Of a stretch of 7,230 nucleotides of DNA, positions 6,904 through 7,230 are shown in pieces; the stretch's first letter is position 1, and each line of letters starts with the position of its first letter. Location: assembly GCA_900539175.1 (NCBI GenBank), contig UQAW01000123.1, positions 1 through 7,230 of the forward strand. The letters run 5' to 3'. The notes under the pieces were generated by a model. That model worked only from the letters and a program-made list of their open reading frames with translations. It ran no database searches and had not been told where the DNA came from. Source of the stretch: an uncultured Lachnospiraceae bacterium (GTDB lineage: Bacteria; Bacillota; Clostridia; Lachnospirales; Lachnospiraceae). A program made the translations under genes and the position numbers.

Positions 6904-7122
6904 ATGGTACGTTATGACAGATTATGGATTACAATGAAAAAGAAGGGAATCACACAATATAAGCTGATCAAGGATTATGGATTCAGCAGCGGGCAGTTAA
7001 GCCGCCTGAGAAAAAATCAAAGCGTTACCACATATACAATCGGGACTTTGTGTAAGATACTAAAGTGTAAAGTGGAGGAAATTATGGAATATGTGGAAGA
7101 GGATTGTGATATCTCCCAATAA
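6904..7122 (+). CDS. Small Cro/CI (XRE)-type helix-turn-helix regulator
   Basis: This is a 72-residue protein that is almost entirely one DNA-binding domain. Helix 1 is about 3-14, helix 2 about 16-25 (ITQYKLIKDY), the recognition helix about 28-38 (SSGQLSRLRKN), helix 4 about 42-53 and helix 5 about 56-64, then a short acidic tail (EEDCDIS). The shape fits the single-domain HTH_26/YozG-like group common in Clostridia. Such proteins lack a sensing domain and usually act as dimers; the target is unknown. The start is well supported: AGGAGGG (6889-6895) eight bases before ATG, and M1 directly before the first helix. It stands alone behind the nifJ terminators, with possible operator half-sites upstream and a strong promoter just downstream for an unseen gene, which could be a target. 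It could be native or a remnant of a mobile element; no integrase, toxin or phage gene is in view to decide. Confidence 0.85.
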   Translation: MVRYDRLWITMKKKGITQYKLIKDYGFSSGQLSRLRKNQSVTTYTIGTLCKILKCKVEEIMEYVEEDCDISQ

Positions 7123-7144
7123 AAATAATATGTTGCTAAGAACT

Positions 7145-7173
7145 TTGCTTCAACATTATAGGATTGTTATAAT
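7145..7173 (+). promoter_or_regulatory. Extended -10 promoter pointing out of the window
   Basis: TATAAT (7168-7173) is perfect and is preceded by TG plus one base (7165-7167). A weak -35, TTGCTT (7145-7150), lies at exactly 17 bases. Transcription would start near 7180, reading rightward into a gene beyond the window. No clear terminator separates it from the HTH gene, so some read-through is possible. Confidence 0.65.
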
Positions 7174-7180
7174 AAGATGA

Positions 7181-7206
7181 AAGCGTCAAAAGGTATTTTG
7201 ACGCTT
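7181..7206. promoter_or_regulatory. Perfect 26-base palindrome at a transcription start
   Basis: AAGCGTCAAAA (7181-7191) pairs perfectly with TTTTGACGCTT (7196-7206) around GGTA. It begins about eight bases after the TATAAT of the preceding promoter, so it sits on the expected transcription start. As DNA it would make a good operator for a dimeric repressor; as RNA it would cap the 5' end of the transcript with an 11-bp hairpin. No T tract follows, so it is not a terminator of the HTH gene. Confidence 0.6.
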
Positions 7207-7230
7207 ATGATATACGGATTGCTTCGCATT

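Noticed and set aside
7130..7156. ATGTTG/CAACAT dyad after the HTH gene as its terminator
   Set aside because: Only six outer pairs, a bulged interior and no T tract; it probably reflects AT-rich sequence around the next promoter.
1..7230. CRISPR array, tRNA or rRNA genes, complete insertion sequence, prophage genes
   Set aside because: No spaced direct repeats, cloverleaf with CCA-type acceptor and anticodon arm, transposase or phage reading frame was seen. The element at 1-121 is branched but lacks tRNA arm sizes and conserved bases.

Overview
The window looks like chromosome from a low-to-moderate GC Firmicute of the class Clostridia, probably Lachnospiraceae. This rests on a one-piece pyruvate:ferredoxin oxidoreductase (the strict-anaerobe route from pyruvate to acetyl-CoA), strong AGGAGG ribosome sites, -10 boxes of the TGnTATAAT type, and the general look of the proteins. 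I cannot name a genus.

Layout, left to right. Positions 1-121 form a noncoding element that folds into a branched three-arm (cloverleaf) structure with about 50 perfect Watson-Crick pairs. Positions 122-381 hold no gene or signal I can support. A sigma-A-type promoter (382-410) then reads into a two-gene operon: yqeY (505-942), a small GatB/YqeY-domain protein, and uup (939-2780), an ABC-F ATPase whose start overlaps the yqeY stop as ATGA. The operon ends in two consecutive stem-loops, an 18-bp AT-rich hairpin (2786-2830) and an intrinsic terminator (2836-2880).

A separate promoter (2943-2971), whose -35 box lies inside a small palindrome, drives the monocistronic nifJ gene (3044-6589). Its cofactor-binding residues are all present and its codon use looks adapted to high expression. 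Two terminators follow (6608-6635 and 6705-6750). The second is a perfect 17-bp stem with A and T tracts on its two sides, so it could work in both directions.

Beyond the terminators lies an AT-rich regulatory stretch with repeated GCAAT/ATTGC half-sites, then a 72-residue Cro/CI-type DNA-binding protein (6904-7122). At the right edge, a strong extended -10 promoter (7145-7173) is followed directly by a perfect 26-base palindrome (7181-7206). That palindrome is either an operator or a 5'-end RNA hairpin for a gene outside the window.

The protein-coding genes are ordinary housekeeping or small regulatory genes. I see no clear new enzymatic or defence system. The least explained items are the 121-base cloverleaf at the left edge and the palindrome at the transcription start at the right edge. 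The small regulator with its half-sites comes next.
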